Source of the DNA: JAZDKP01 sp043802925
GTDB lineage: Bacteria; Fibrobacterota; OXYB2-FULL-49-7; JAEUSG01
Length of the DNA: 50,348 bases
Direction: 5' to 3'
Assembly: GCA_043802925.1 (NCBI GenBank)
Contig: JAZDKP010000274.1
Span: forward strand, 1 to 50,348
The position numbers and the translations under genes are program-made. Within the stretch, counting starts at the first letter, position 1; each line of letters opens with the position of its first letter. Below the pieces are notes generated by a model. That model had not been told where the DNA came from. It made no database searches and worked only from the letters and a program-made list of their open reading frames with translations. This document shows positions 1-8,224 of the stretch, piece after piece.

Positions 1-203
1 ACGCCTTTACTAATCTCACGGCGTCCATTGCGAATTGTTTGACGGGAAAGACCTGTCGCACGAGAAACAAGTGCATCTCCTCCATAACCAATTGCGCGGG
101 ATTCTGTTGCGGCCCAAAGACGACGGCCTCGCTCATTGAACGCACCTGAAATTGAAACATATTTTTCAACTATAACACTTTCCAGCTTTGTATCCATCAC
201 CAT
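1..203 (-). CDS. ISAzo13-type transposase, N-terminal fragment cut by window edge
   Basis: Reading leftward from an ATG at 203 (a second in-frame ATG is at 197), the frame stays open for 67 codons to the window edge. The translation contains FNERGRRLWAATESRAIGYGG and then a helix-turn-helix-like stretch, SRATGLSRQTIRNGRREI. This pattern is typical of the N-terminus of ISAzo13-family (Rhodopirellula-type DDE) transposases. Only the DNA-binding N-terminus is present, and the catalytic part lies outside the window. I saw no convincing Shine-Dalgarno and could not identify the terminal inverted repeat. Confidence 0.72.
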   Translation of the reverse strand, partial: MVMDTKLESVIVEKYVSISGAFNERGRRLWAATESRAIGYGGDALVSRATGLSRQTIRNGRREISKG

Positions 204-562
204 GCCAATAAAATAACTTATTCATGACTAACATGACATGTTTATTTTGGCGCAACACCTAAGCTATTGAGTTCTTGGTAGCATTTAAAAAATAACTAAA
301 TCTGGAACGTCTTCGCAAAAGCATTCAAAGGCCGCGCTCCGCATGGCCGCTCCGCAAAAGGCCAATAAAAATCCATTTTTTCTGCTTCGCCTGGTTCTGT
401 TAAGTTTTCTCGGTGTGATACTTATAGCAAAGATGGGAAAAATGGGAACACATGGCAGATAATATTAATTCCTCAAAAACTCGTTTTAAAAAAGATTTGC
501 GTTTGCGTTTTCCGCAAGCGTATCTTATGTCCGTTCGCCACGCTGTTTGATTTATTCACATG
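204..562. other. Intergenic region between transposase and riboswitch
   Basis: This is AT-rich sequence between the transposase start and the cobalamin riboswitch. The only forward reading frame is about 32 codons from an ATG near 453; it lacks family features and I do not call it a gene. The left end of the insertion sequence must lie here, and so must the promoter of the btuB operon, but neither can be fixed by eye. A TTGCGT near 500 followed by TATCTT near 520 is a possible weak promoter. Confidence 0.5.
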
Positions 563-726
563 TTTCAGGTTCCCGTTTTCGGGAATAAAAGGGAATGCCG
601 TGAAAACCGGCAGCGATCCCGTCACTGTAACAATGCGTTGAAGGCCGCCACCATGTCACTGGCCCGGTTAATCCCGGGGCGGGAAGACGGCGCGCCCGAG
701 CTTGGAGCCAGGAGACCTGCCTGAAA
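563..726 (+). promoter_or_regulatory. Cobalamin (adenosylcobalamin-type) riboswitch
   Basis: The closing helix is TTTCAGG (563-569) with CCTGAAA (720-726). Inside are the standard landmarks of the class: CAGGTTCCCG, GGGAATGCCGTG, GATCCCGTCACTGTAA, a GCGCCCGAG segment, and the B12 box GAGCCAGGAGACCTGCC at about 704-720. The element ends about 25-30 nt before the btuB start, so it is placed to control translation or transcription of btuB and the overlapping lipoprotein gene. Cobalamin binding normally represses such operons. Confidence 0.95.
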
Positions 727-748
727 CAAAAAAATCCTTCGCGGAAAG

Positions 749-2791
749 GTGCCTCGTTTGTCGTTTCGTATTTCCGCCGCCTTCTTGGGCGGCATTTTTT
801 TTATCTGCCTGTTTTTCCTGCCTGTTTTGGCGCAGGATGACACTATTCCATCTTACGAAATTGTAGTCACAGCCAGGCGTACCGAAGAGGCGACGCAGAC
901 CTCCACAGTGTCGGTCATCACCCGCGATGCTTTTGAAGGCCGGAACACTACACTTTCGGAACTGGTGGACAAACAAGCTGGCCTCAAAGTCAATAAAATG
1001 GGCGGGCTCGGGGAATACAGCACGGTCAGCGTGCGCGGCTCCACGGCCGAACAGGTCAAGGTCTACCTGGATGGCGTGCTGGTGAATGACCCTATGGGCG
1101 GTGGAGTGGATTTGTCGAAAATTCCGCTCACGAATGTCGAACGGATTGAGGTTTTCAAGGGAAGCATTCCGGCCAAGTTCCAGGGTAACGGAACCGCGGG
1201 CGTTATTAATATCGTTACGCGCGAAACCGGGAAGGGCGTCCTGACAGGGCAGGTGACGGGTGGGAGTTTTGGGACCCGCAAGGCTGGCGGCATGGTTTCC
1301 GGGAAAACCGGAAACCGGGCGTACATGGGCTCTTTTGATTACCAGCACAGCAATAATGACTATCAATGGCTGGACAATAACGGGACCACATCGGGCACGC
1401 TCATCGACCCGACCCTGGATGATACCCTGCGGACCATGCTCAATAATGACTTTACCTCATACAACGGTATGCTCAAAGGGGAGTGGAGGCCGGAAAGCGC
1501 AAGCTGTCTGCGGGCGGAAGCGGAAATGTACCAATATAATAAAGGTTATTTCTTTACGCGCATGAATCCGTCGGCCAGGCCGCGGGCCGCCGGCTACCGT
1601 TCGGGTCTCCAGATCAACGCCCTGCGCGAGGGGCAAAGCTATGCCGCGGAAATCTACGCGCATGGAAAAGTCAGCGGGCAGCATGTGACGAATCCGGACG
1701 GGGCGATTTACTGGTATCCTAAGGATTTCTCTTCCGTTATTTATGAATGGGAATCCGGCGGGAATGTGCGATTCGCCCCTTACCCCTGGAACAGCCTGAC
1801 CCTTTACGCGAACGGCCTTTACGAAGCGTATTCCGAGGAAACCGCCTCCTTTGCGGCGCGTCCTGACGCTAACCGCAAAACAGCGATCGGCACGCTTTCC
1901 GACCAGCTTTTCCTGTTTTCGGACCGGCTATTGGTGAGCGGATCCTATACGCTGGACGGCCGTTTTTTGCACAGCCAGGCCACGGCGGATCAAATGTCGG
2001 AAAAAAACGCGGTACCCCAATACCTGCGCCGGTTTTACCGGAACTGGAACCTGGGCGTAAAAGCGGGTCCGTTTGCAAAAGGGGTCATCAAGGCGAATGT
2101 CGGCCGCTATACGCGCGTGCCGAACTTTTCCGAACTCTTCGGTAATAACGCTTATTTCCGGGGATCCCCGGAACTTCAGCCCGAAATCGGCCTCAATACC
2201 GACCTTTCCCTGGAATACAAGGCCGAAGTGGGCCCTGGAATCTCCCTGGAAGGGACTTGTACCGGTTTTTACAACCTTCTCCAGGACCAAATCGTATTCC
2301 GGATGCTGTCCCAGGGTGCGCTAAAACCCATGAACATGGGGGACATCCGGATTTCCGGCCTGGAACAAAAAGCCGTCGTAAAATGGCGGATGTTTTCCCT
2401 GGAAAATCAATTCGTTTACATGCGTTCGCGAATCTACCGCCTGGATATCGACACCTCGGAGTATATCGGCAAGGAACGGGCGTATTTGCCCAATGTAAAG
2501 GATATCCTTGCGATAAAAGTGGAAAACAGCCGTTTTTCATTTGAATATGACCTGAATTATCGTTCGGACTATTATAAAAGCGAGGCCAATCTCAGCCTTC
2601 TGCCTTCCGCGCTGACGCATGACCTGTCGCTGGCGATTTTCCCTCCATCGCAATGGATGCGGTTGACCTTGGAAATCAAGAATCTGGCGGATGCCACCAA
2701 TTATGATTATGAGGCGTTTCCGCTTCCCGGACGCGCCATTTATGCAACATTCCAATTCCATCATCTCTTTAAAGAAAGGACAGAGAAATGA
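749..2791 (+). CDS. btuB: BtuB-type TonB-dependent cobalamin receptor
   Basis: An outer-membrane TonB-dependent transporter of 680 residues, the usual length for BtuB-like proteins. Residues ~1-28 form a signal peptide (hydrophobic run to LAQ). YEIVVTARR just after it serves as a TonB box. The plug domain follows, with VRGSTAEQVKVYLDGV, IPLTNVERIEVFKGS and GVINIVT. A long barrel region ends the protein. The cobalamin riboswitch directly upstream assigns the substrate to cobalamin or a related corrinoid. The frame opens at GTG 749, but that codon directly abuts GGAAAG; TTG 758 has better spacing to GGAAAGG and may be the true start. The stop overlaps the next gene by four bases (ATGA), so the two are translationally coupled. 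Confidence 0.93.
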   Translation: MPRLSFRISAAFLGGIFFICLFFLPVLAQDDTIPSYEIVVTARRTEEATQTSTVSVITRDAFEGRNTTLSELVDKQAGLKVNKMGGLGEYSTVSVRGSTAEQVKVYLDGVLVNDPMGGGVDLSKIPLTNVERIEVFKGSIPAKFQGNGTAGVINIVTRETGKGVLTGQVTGGSFGTRKAGGMVSGKTGNRAYMGSFDYQHSNNDYQWLDNNGTTSGTLIDPTLDDTLRTMLNNDFTSYNGMLKGEWRPESASCLRAEAEMYQYNKGYFFTRMNPSARPRAAGYRSGLQINALREGQSYAAEIYAHGKVSGQHVTNPDGAIYWYPKDFSSVIYEWESGGNVRFAPYPWNSLTLYANGLYEAYSEETASFAARPDANRKTAIGTLSDQLFLFSDRLLVSGSYTLDGRFLHSQATADQMSEKNAVPQYLRRFYRNWNLGVKAGPFAKGVIKANVGRYTRVPNFSELFGNNAYFRGSPELQPEIGLNTDLSLEYKAEVGPGISLEGTCTGFYNLLQDQIVFRMLSQGALKPMNMGDIRISGLEQKAVVKWRMFSLENQFVYMRSRIYRLDIDTSEYIGKERAYLPNVKDILAIKVENSRFSFEYDLNYRSDYYKSEANLSLLPSALTHDLSLAIFPPSQWMRLTLEIKNLADATNYDYEAFPLPGRAIYATFQFHHLFKERTEK

Positions 2792-3927
2792 ACAGAGAAA
2801 TGAACGTTGTTAAGCTCAGCGCCGTGTTGGCGGTCGTTACCCTCCTCGGTTTGGGCACCGGGTGCTCCAAAAAAAGCAACAGTAACCCGGTCGGGCCGGG
2901 AACAGCGCCCTATCTTACAACATCCTCCGATGCGGTGGTGCAATCCTACGGCGGGTGCCTGTATGTCATGGAGCGGAACAACGGCGTCATCAAGCGGTTT
3001 TCCAGCCAGTCCCTGGAAGCGGGCCCCGGTTCCTATATCGCCGCCTCAACACAGACCTCCACGTACAGCGAAGGCAGTACCGCTCTTGTCAAGGCCGGGG
3101 ACTCCGTACCTCGCGTCAACCTCAGGGCCGAAGCGGATTACTCCATCAATGTCGGATCCTATTCCAATCCCCAGGACATCGCGTTTGCCAGCGCGACCAA
3201 GGCTTTTGTCAGCCGGTACGCGGCCCTGTACCTACTGGTTCTGAACCCCGCGACCGGCCGGTTGACGGATTCCATATCCCTGGCCACCTATGTGAACGCC
3301 AAAACAGACGTTGTTCCGTTCATGGGAAAAATGGCCCTTGCCGGCGAACATCTGCTGTTAATCCTTCAACGGATGAAACGTGACTCGTCGGGAAATTATG
3401 CCTATGGCGATACGAGCCTCATCCTTTCCATCAATGCCGTGACCAATGCCATTGAAAAGGCCATTCCCCTTAAATATTACAACCCGCAGGACATTAAGGT
3501 CATGGCGGGCAAGGTCTATGTTTCCTGCGTAGGAAGCTGGTATGCGCTGGACGGAGGGATTGAAGTCATTGATTCCGCCACCCTGGCTTATGAAGACACG
3601 TTGATTAATGAAACCGCTTTTGGCGGCAATATCGGGGCCTTTGCCATGGTTTCCGGAACCAAAGGGTATATCAGCGTCATGAATACCTCCTGGATGACGG
3701 AAATAGTTCCTTTTAATCCCGCGTCCAAGACCGTATCCCCAAAGCTATCGTATGTTACGGACGGATTCGGCGGTATTCTTTATGACGGCACTTATGTTTA
3801 CATCGGAGAGCGCGGCACACAGGCGGCTGGAATCGTTGTGGTCAACCCCGTCAGCGATGTCAAAGTCCGGGGACCGATTGATTTGGCACTTTTGCCGGTA
3901 TCACTTTCCCTGTTGATTGTGCCCTGA
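2788..3927 (+). CDS. Beta-propeller-like lipoprotein, probable partner of BtuB
   Basis: A 379-residue protein that starts inside the btuB stop codon (ATGA) and has an AGGA-type ribosome site ahead of 2788. The N-terminus is a lipoprotein signal ending LGLGTGC, followed by SKK, so an outer-membrane location is plausible. The rest has repeated strand-turn motifs such as LYVMERNNGVIKRF, NPQDIAFAS, NPQDIKVMAGKVYVSC and DGTYVYIGERG. These are typical of YncE/NHL-like propellers that bind ligands on the top face. Its place in a riboswitch operon with BtuB recalls BtuG, the propeller lipoprotein that captures cobalamin for BtuB in Bacteroides. That function is inference; sequence similarity to BtuG itself was not tested. 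Confidence 0.8.
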   Translation: MNREMNVVKLSAVLAVVTLLGLGTGCSKKSNSNPVGPGTAPYLTTSSDAVVQSYGGCLYVMERNNGVIKRFSSQSLEAGPGSYIAASTQTSTYSEGSTALVKAGDSVPRVNLRAEADYSINVGSYSNPQDIAFASATKAFVSRYAALYLLVLNPATGRLTDSISLATYVNAKTDVVPFMGKMALAGEHLLLILQRMKRDSSGNYAYGDTSLILSINAVTNAIEKAIPLKYYNPQDIKVMAGKVYVSCVGSWYALDGGIEVIDSATLAYEDTLINETAFGGNIGAFAMVSGTKGYISVMNTSWMTEIVPFNPASKTVSPKLSYVTDGFGGILYDGTYVYIGERGTQAAGIVVVNPVSDVKVRGPIDLALLPVSLSLLIVP

Positions 3928-4025
3928 ATTGTTCCTGCGAAGGGGAGGGGCGGTGCGCTTAACCGAGAACCTTAAACGCATTCGTCCCTTCCCCCGCAGC
4001 CTTTTGGAAGATTACGGAATAGATT

Positions 4026-5450
4026 ATGGCCAATAAACCAATCATGATAATGGGCTGCACAAGCGACGCAGGGAAATCCTTCCTTGTTACCGCCTTGTGC
4101 CGCCATTTCTCCAACTTCGGCATGCGCGTGGCTCCATTCAAGGCGCAAAACATGTCCAACAACGCCGCAGTCACCGCAGACGGACTTGAAATTGGACGAG
4201 CGCAATACCTTCAAGCCCTCGCCGCTCGCGTTGAACCGCAGGCTCGTATGAACCCTGTACTGCTGAAGCCTACGGGACATACCAACAGCCATGTGGTGGT
4301 CATGGGAAGGTTCAATGCCGAAATAACCGCCTTGCCATGGCTTGATCGTAAAGAAAGGCTTTGGTTCGTTGTCCGAGATGCCTTCCACAGTCTTTTGGCC
4401 GATTACGACCAAGTGGTCATTGAAGGGGCAGGAAGCCCTGCCGAAGTTAACCTACGATGCAGCGACATCGTCAATATGGCCATTGCACTCGAATGCCAGG
4501 CTGATGTTTATCTTGTAGCCGACATCGACCGTGGCGGGGCATTTGCTCACCTTTTGGGGACTTGGATGTGCCTTGAACCCGAAGAACGGGCGCTCATAAA
4601 AGGATTCGTACTGAACAAATTCCGGGGAGACCAAGCGTTGTTAGGGAACGCCATGGATTGGCTGAAGGATCGCACCGGCGTGCCCACCGTCGCCATTATC
4701 CCGATGATACGCCATGCGCTCCCCGACGAAGATACGCTGCATCACCGCGCCCAACCCATTGTCGGTCAAATCAACATTGCCTTAATAGTTTATCCGTATG
4801 CCAGCAATCTCGACGAATTTGACCCGCTAATCCATGAGAATGGGGTGAATGTAGTTCCTATGCGTGATGCAGTAAATTTGGATGCCTATCATGCGGTCAT
4901 TTTGCCGGGGAGCAAGAATACGGCTGAAAGCCTTCGGTACTTGCGGCAATATAGGATTGCGGATGCAATATCCCGTGCCGCAGAAAAAGGTATTCCTGTC
5001 TTTGGCGTTTGCGGGGGTATGCAGCTGTTGGGGAAGCATATTTTGGACCCCGGTAACCTTGAGAGCGGCGACATCAACGGCCTTGGGTTACTCGACATCA
5101 CAACTACGTTGATGCCGGAAAAGACAACCTGTCAACGGGAGATACGGTGGGCCGATGGTGTAATGGTGCGTGGCTACGAAATACATCATGGGCAGACTTT
5201 GGCGGGGCCAAAGGCTTTGGTTCATTTGGAGGATGGTCTTGGATGGCAGCAGGAGAGCATTATTGGGGTGTATTTGCACGCGTTGATGGAAAATGCCGCT
5301 TACCGGCAGCGATTTCTTGAAAGGCTTGGTTGGCAGGGGAAAGGTGAGGATTGGCGGCTGCGGGTGGATGCGGAAATAGAAAAGGCAGCGGGATTGATAA
5401 AGATATCAGGATGGTTTGGGCGGAATGAAGCATTAAAGCTTCCGCAGTAG
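4026..5450 (+). CDS. cobQ: Cobyric acid synthase (adenosylcobyrinate a,c-diamide amidotransferase)
   Basis: CobQ/CbiP amidates four side chains of adenosylcobyrinate a,c-diamide, using glutamine and ATP. The 474-residue protein starts with the ATP-binding segment MIMGCTSDAGKSFLVTALCR, followed by FKAQNMSNNA, a family hallmark. VVIEGAGSPAEVNL and DIDRGGAFA follow. The C-terminal class I glutaminase domain has the nucleophile Cys329 in FGVCGGMQ and His418 in GVYLHAL. Length and order are normal. It follows the propeller gene by 98 bases with no clear hairpin, so it may share the riboswitch-controlled transcript or have its own promoter. No other cobalamin synthesis genes are in the window; only cbiO/cbiQ at the far right are related. 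Confidence 0.95.
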   Translation: MANKPIMIMGCTSDAGKSFLVTALCRHFSNFGMRVAPFKAQNMSNNAAVTADGLEIGRAQYLQALAARVEPQARMNPVLLKPTGHTNSHVVVMGRFNAEITALPWLDRKERLWFVVRDAFHSLLADYDQVVIEGAGSPAEVNLRCSDIVNMAIALECQADVYLVADIDRGGAFAHLLGTWMCLEPEERALIKGFVLNKFRGDQALLGNAMDWLKDRTGVPTVAIIPMIRHALPDEDTLHHRAQPIVGQINIALIVYPYASNLDEFDPLIHENGVNVVPMRDAVNLDAYHAVILPGSKNTAESLRYLRQYRIADAISRAAEKGIPVFGVCGGMQLLGKHILDPGNLESGDINGLGLLDITTTLMPEKTTCQREIRWADGVMVRGYEIHHGQTLAGPKALVHLEDGLGWQQESIIGVYLHALMENAAYRQRFLERLGWQGKGEDWRLRVDAEIEKAAGLIKISGWFGRNEALKLPQ

Positions 5451-5567
5451 AGCAGTGCGGCTGTTTCGAACTTGCGGAGCTGATTCGATTCGAAATCCAA
5501 TTTGTCCGGCAACGGTCAATGCGTGTTTAAGCTCTTCCTCTGCAAAACGCGACTTTGGGTCAGCCAT
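5433..5567 (-). CDS. Possible 44-residue small ORF convergent with cobQ
   Basis: An ATG at 5567 opens a leftward frame of 44 codons that ends 18 bases inside the 3' end of cobQ. The product is basic and helix-prone (MADPKSRFAEEELKHA near the start). There is no clear ribosome site and I recognise no family. It may be a chance frame or a remnant. Confidence 0.2.
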   Translation of the reverse strand: MADPKSRFAEEELKHALTVAGQIGFRIESAPQVRNSRTALLRKL

Positions 5568-5651
5568 TGGCGACAGATGGAGAGGAGGAATTTATCTCAG
5601 CGCTAAAGCTTTCATTGCATAGAAACGGGGGGGGAAACTACTTTATTTCCC

Positions 5652-5861
5652 ATGAAAACCACCATTCATCGTAATTTATGCAACGGATGCGGCCTATGCG
5701 CTAAAATTTGTTCGGAGGTGTTCTTAATGGACGTTGAAGGCAAGGCGGTGGTTAAAGTCGCAACCGTGATTTGGGATGCGGAGCAGCGATGCCGGGAAGG
5801 TGCGGAAAGATGTCCTACAAAAGCGATTGGAATAACCGGAATCAAGGGGCGAAAACATTGA
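5652..5861 (+). CDS. Small single-cluster [4Fe-4S] ferredoxin
   Basis: A 69-residue ferredoxin. Cys10, Cys13 and Cys16, with Cys54 followed by Pro, are spaced like the cluster ligands of Desulfovibrio gigas-type ferredoxins (C-x2-C-x2-C ... CP). Cys20 and Cys47 sit where that family has a disulfide. It acts as a soluble low-potential electron carrier, partner unknown. It stands alone between cobQ and the accessory island. The start is set by the ATG at 5652; only a weak ribosome site precedes it. Confidence 0.9.
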   Translation: MKTTIHRNLCNGCGLCAKICSEVFLMDVEGKAVVKVATVIWDAEQRCREGAERCPTKAIGITGIKGRKH

Positions 5862-6385
5862 CAGACAGTTTCAGTCCTTGGGTCCATTATCGCAATTTAC
5901 AATTCCCAAGAAGACGGGCCTGTAATATAAAATAATAATTGATGCTGGTGGGGGAGGGCTCCCCCTCGCTTTCGGCCCAGGCTTAAAGGGCCTGGTCCTG
6001 TCGCTACCCCCTCAGCAGGGCCGTCTTATACCGCCCCCGCAACGCCCCCAAAGCATATTGCCGCCCTTTCTTGGCGGCATAAAAGACATAAAACCTCCGC
6101 TTTTTACTTTAAGAAAGTCCCTTCTCAGATTTCCCCAAAGATCGTTTTTAACCATCACTTTTCAAAGGCTAAAGGTAGGCCTCAAGATAACTTCAAAAGT
6201 ATCGTTCACATCTTGTTTCAAAGCTCTTCTTCATTGGCAATTAAACCTACGAATTACAATTGGAATTACCTTATGCCCTCGAAGTCGTTACAGTAATTCA
6301 CCCTTTTTCGTTTCTCGTCCAACGGTTATTTCTTGTTACTTATCTTCGTCTTCGAAAGTCTCTTTTACCGCTCTGATTTTCTTAT
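5862..6385. other. Non-coding left border of the island
   Basis: No credible gene. At 5940-6030 there is GC-rich sequence with short inverted repeats (GGGGGAGGGCTCCCCC, and CCAGGC paired with GCCTGG around 5982-6002). Then follows about 300 nt that is rich in C and T on the + strand. The forward frame from 6058 has no ribosome site and unusual composition, and I do not call it. The same kind of pyrimidine-rich stretch precedes other gene blocks in the island. Confidence 0.5.
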
Positions 6386-6575
6386 ATACAGTCCTCCTTC
6401 TTTTGGTTAGGTTTAAAAAACTTGCCAACCCTGTGATGTCTTGAAAACAATCGCCCCCAGGCTCCGGTTCAGTGGCTCCTCGCCAGTGTCCCCCGAAAAT
6501 CCGGGGGTTCGCGTTGTTTTCGACATCATTTTCTCCACCGTGTTTTTTAAACCTAACCAAAAGGAGTCCTGTATG
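6386..6575 (+). promoter_or_regulatory. Long hairpin that buries the ribosome site and start codon of the next gene
   Basis: A perfect 21-bp stem pairs 6401-6421 with 6542-6562. It is extended downward by CTCC 6394-6397 with GGAG 6563-6566 and by ATACAG 6386-6391 with CTGTAT 6569-6574. The Shine-Dalgarno GGAG and part of the ATG at 6573 are therefore inside the helix. Within the loop, TGATGTC 6434-6440 pairs with GACATCA 6522-6528 and GAAAACAA 6443-6450 with TTGTTTTC 6514-6521. Two hairpins are enclosed: CAGTGGC/GCCAGTG at 6470-6488 and CCCCCG/CGGGGG at 6490-6507. A role in controlling translation is inferred. Confidence 0.6.
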
Positions 6576-6827
6576 AAAATCAAAAGAGTAAAATTCGACC
6601 TTCTCAGCGAAGGCAACACCCTCACCGGCGTTCAGGTCGCAACAACCGACGGCCGCATCTTCGAGGGTAAAATGGATTATAACTCCGAGGGACAGGGATA
6701 TCTATTCCAATTTGAATCCGACAACGGATTCGGCATTACCAATGAAGAAGAGCTTTCTCTCATGGATTATGTCCACGACAGTTTTGAAGAAAAAGTAGCC
6801 GGCTACCCTCTGGCCTTTTCAAAGTAA
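6573..6827 (+). CDS. Hypothetical 84-residue protein
   Basis: The start is set at ATG 6573 by AAGGAG at 6561-6566, although the frame is open further upstream. The product (MKIKRVKFDLLSEGNTLTG...) is acidic, with alternating short strands and a C-terminal helix. I recognise no family. It is the first gene of the island and is followed by its own hairpin terminator. Its ribosome site lies inside a very long helix. Confidence 0.65.
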   Translation: MKIKRVKFDLLSEGNTLTGVQVATTDGRIFEGKMDYNSEGQGYLFQFESDNGFGITNEEELSLMDYVHDSFEEKVAGYPLAFSK

Positions 6828-6831
6828 TTCA

Positions 6832-6865
6832 AAAGACCTTGATGGGGAAACCCTTCAGGGTCTTT
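6832..6865 (+). terminator. Hairpin terminator after the 84-residue gene
   Basis: AAAGACC (6832-6838) pairs with GGTCTTT (6859-6865), with further pairing of GGG and CCC around a GAAA loop. The 3' arm ends in TTT followed by AAATA. Confidence 0.65.
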
Positions 6866-7387
6866 AAATATGCTCCGGTTTTTGAAACCCCACCTATATT
6901 AACCCCCACCACCCATACGATCCGTTCCGGATCGTAATACCCCTTTTATGGCCCCCTCATTTTAGAAACAATCGTCTTTTCGGGGGACGTTTTTTTTGAC
7001 GGCCCTCAGCAGAGATAAGGGCCTTCTGAAACCTATTCTACGGTAATTCTCCTTAAAGGCTTTTATTTCCTAGTTTTGTTTTGCTTTTCTTCGTTGCTTC
7101 ATTCTTGTCCAACCGCTTTTCTCCGCAGTTCCATTGTTCTAGAAGTCTATGGAGCTGCCTTGTCTTTCACTTATGGGGCATACGTTCAAGTTCCCTTTCC
7201 TGTCTATGCCGGTAAAAGTATAGGCTTTTTTATGTTCTCATGGCCTCAAAGTCCACTTGGCTCTCGTTCATTCCTTGTGGTTTAAAAAACGCCAATCTAT
7301 TGGTATTGCATTGATGAACGGTCAACGAGACTCCTTTTTAAAGACATCTCCGGTTTTTTATACGTTCTGTCATTCCTTTTGGGCCTA
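6866..7387. other. Non-coding leader region with small palindrome
   Basis: No supported gene. A 9-bp hairpin, TACGATCCG-ttc-CGGATCGTA, lies at 6916-6936, directly after ACCCCCACCACCCATAC (6902-6918). That motif recurs at 16649-16665. The remainder is pyrimidine-rich on the + strand. The hydrophobic forward frame at 7076-7285 lacks a ribosome site and is rejected. Confidence 0.5.
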
Positions 7388-7542
7388 AAATGTAACGGTT
7401 CTTTTCGTTCCGCAAGACCTTAAAAAATGTTTCCCCGCGCTTACGCCGGGGGCGTCAGGGGCTATGCAGCACCCTTCCTAAACATTTTTTGCGGCCGCTC
7501 AAAGATTCGCGGACATCTTGCTCCACCGCCCCGTTATCATTT
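7388..7542 (+). ncRNA. Structured RNA element, copy A
   Basis: Six helices can be drawn. P1: AAATG plus TAACGG (7388-7398) with CCGTTA plus CATTT (7531-7542, one bulge). P2: GCAAGA 7412-7417 with TCTTGC 7516-7521. P3: AAAAAATGTTT 7422-7432 with AAACATTTTTT 7480-7490. P4: CCCCG/CGGGG at 7433-7451. P5: GGGGCT with AGCACC at 7458-7473, one mismatch. P6: CCGC/GCGG at 7495-7512. The same architecture recurs three more times in the island with compensatory changes. It ends about 55 nt before a SpoVG-like gene, which suggests a cis-acting 5' leader or a separate small RNA. The family is not one I recognise. Confidence 0.75.
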
Positions 7543-7596
7543 GGCCGTCAGAAATGACATAACAAAAAACCTCAAAGTTTCAAAAGGAGTCTCAAA

Positions 7597-7863
7597 ATGA
7601 CCGTCACCAACACCAACCTCACTCTCTCCCACAAGGAGAACTCGAAGCGGATCGCTTTCGGGAGCATCGAACTGGACAAAAGCCTTGTCATCACCGGCAT
7701 CAGTGTTTTCGCCGGCAGCAAGGGAACTTTCGTTAAGCTGCCCCAGTTCAAGTCGCAGAAGGGCTACTCTGATATCGCCTTCCCGACCAATGCGGCCCTC
7801 CGGTCCGAAATCAACCACGCGGTTTTGAACAAGTTCAACGAGCTTCTGGCTTCGAAGAACTAG
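7597..7863 (+). CDS. SpoVG-like protein 1
   Basis: An 88-residue protein with the SpoVG layout. A central strand region, RIAFGSIELDKSLVITGISV, is followed by FAGSKGTFVKLPQF, the DIAFPTN segment and a C-terminal helix ending in ..NKFNELL. SpoVG proteins bind RNA and DNA and act as regulators; plasmids and phages often carry relatives. AAAGGAG precedes the ATG. Structured RNA copy A lies directly upstream and a strong hairpin follows, so it looks monocistronic. Its closest relative here is the gene at 13738 (both have the AFGSIELDK motif). Confidence 0.82.
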   Translation: MTVTNTNLTLSHKENSKRIAFGSIELDKSLVITGISVFAGSKGTFVKLPQFKSQKGYSDIAFPTNAALRSEINHAVLNKFNELLASKN

Positions 7864-7880
7864 CGTTCAAAACAAAACAA

Positions 7881-7910
7881 GTCCCTTGGGGAATAAAAAC
7901 CCCAAGGGAC
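7881..7910 (+). terminator. Strong 11-bp hairpin after SpoVG-like 1
   Basis: GTCCCTTGGGG (7881-7891) pairs perfectly with CCCCAAGGGAC (7900-7910). No U-tract follows, so it may be a processing or stability hairpin rather than a classical terminator. Confidence 0.6.
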
Positions 7911-7947
7911 ATTGTAATTCAAACTTCAAATACAGGAGAAATAACAA

Positions 7948-8196
7948 ATGTTTGAAATCACTGAACTTTCCGTAATACCTATGGCTTCAGACGTTGCCGG
8001 CGCCTGCCGCGCAATATGCCGCGCGTCACTGAACAACGGCCTTGCCATCAAAAACATCCGAATCTTGGAAGGAAAGAAAGGCATCTATGTGAAATACCCT
8101 CCTTCCGTGGAATTCCTGGACAAGGAAACAAAGAAGGAAGCCTCCAACCGGGTCCTGGCCACCTATGTCATCAACCACTGCATTGACGGGAACTAA
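7948..8196 (+). CDS. SpoVG-like protein 2 (divergent)
   Basis: An 82-residue protein starting MFEITELSVIPM. It has the pattern of a SpoVG fold: a first strand, then LAIKNIRILEGKKGIYVKYP, which corresponds to the V-I-x-G-I-x-V-x-x-G-x-K-G-x-F-V-K segment of the other members, and a final helix. AGGAG precedes the ATG. The assignment is weaker than for copies 1 and 3 because the conserved DIxFP segment is replaced. It begins a run of three closely spaced genes. Confidence 0.6.
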   Translation: MFEITELSVIPMASDVAGACRAICRASLNNGLAIKNIRILEGKKGIYVKYPPSVEFLDKETKKEASNRVLATYVINHCIDGN

Positions 8197-8224
8197 TCGA
8201 CCCAATTAAGAAAGGAACCAACTC

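Noticed and set aside
6386..6575. Resemblance to an integron attC site (GTTAGGT and ACCTAAC in the stem)
   Set aside because: In attC the order is RYYYAAC at the 5' end and GTTRRRY at the 3' end; here the order is reversed, and no integrase or second site is present.
7076..7285. Hydrophobic forward frame of 69 codons
   Set aside because: No ribosome site, no family features, and composition set by the pyrimidine-rich strand upstream of structured RNA copy A.
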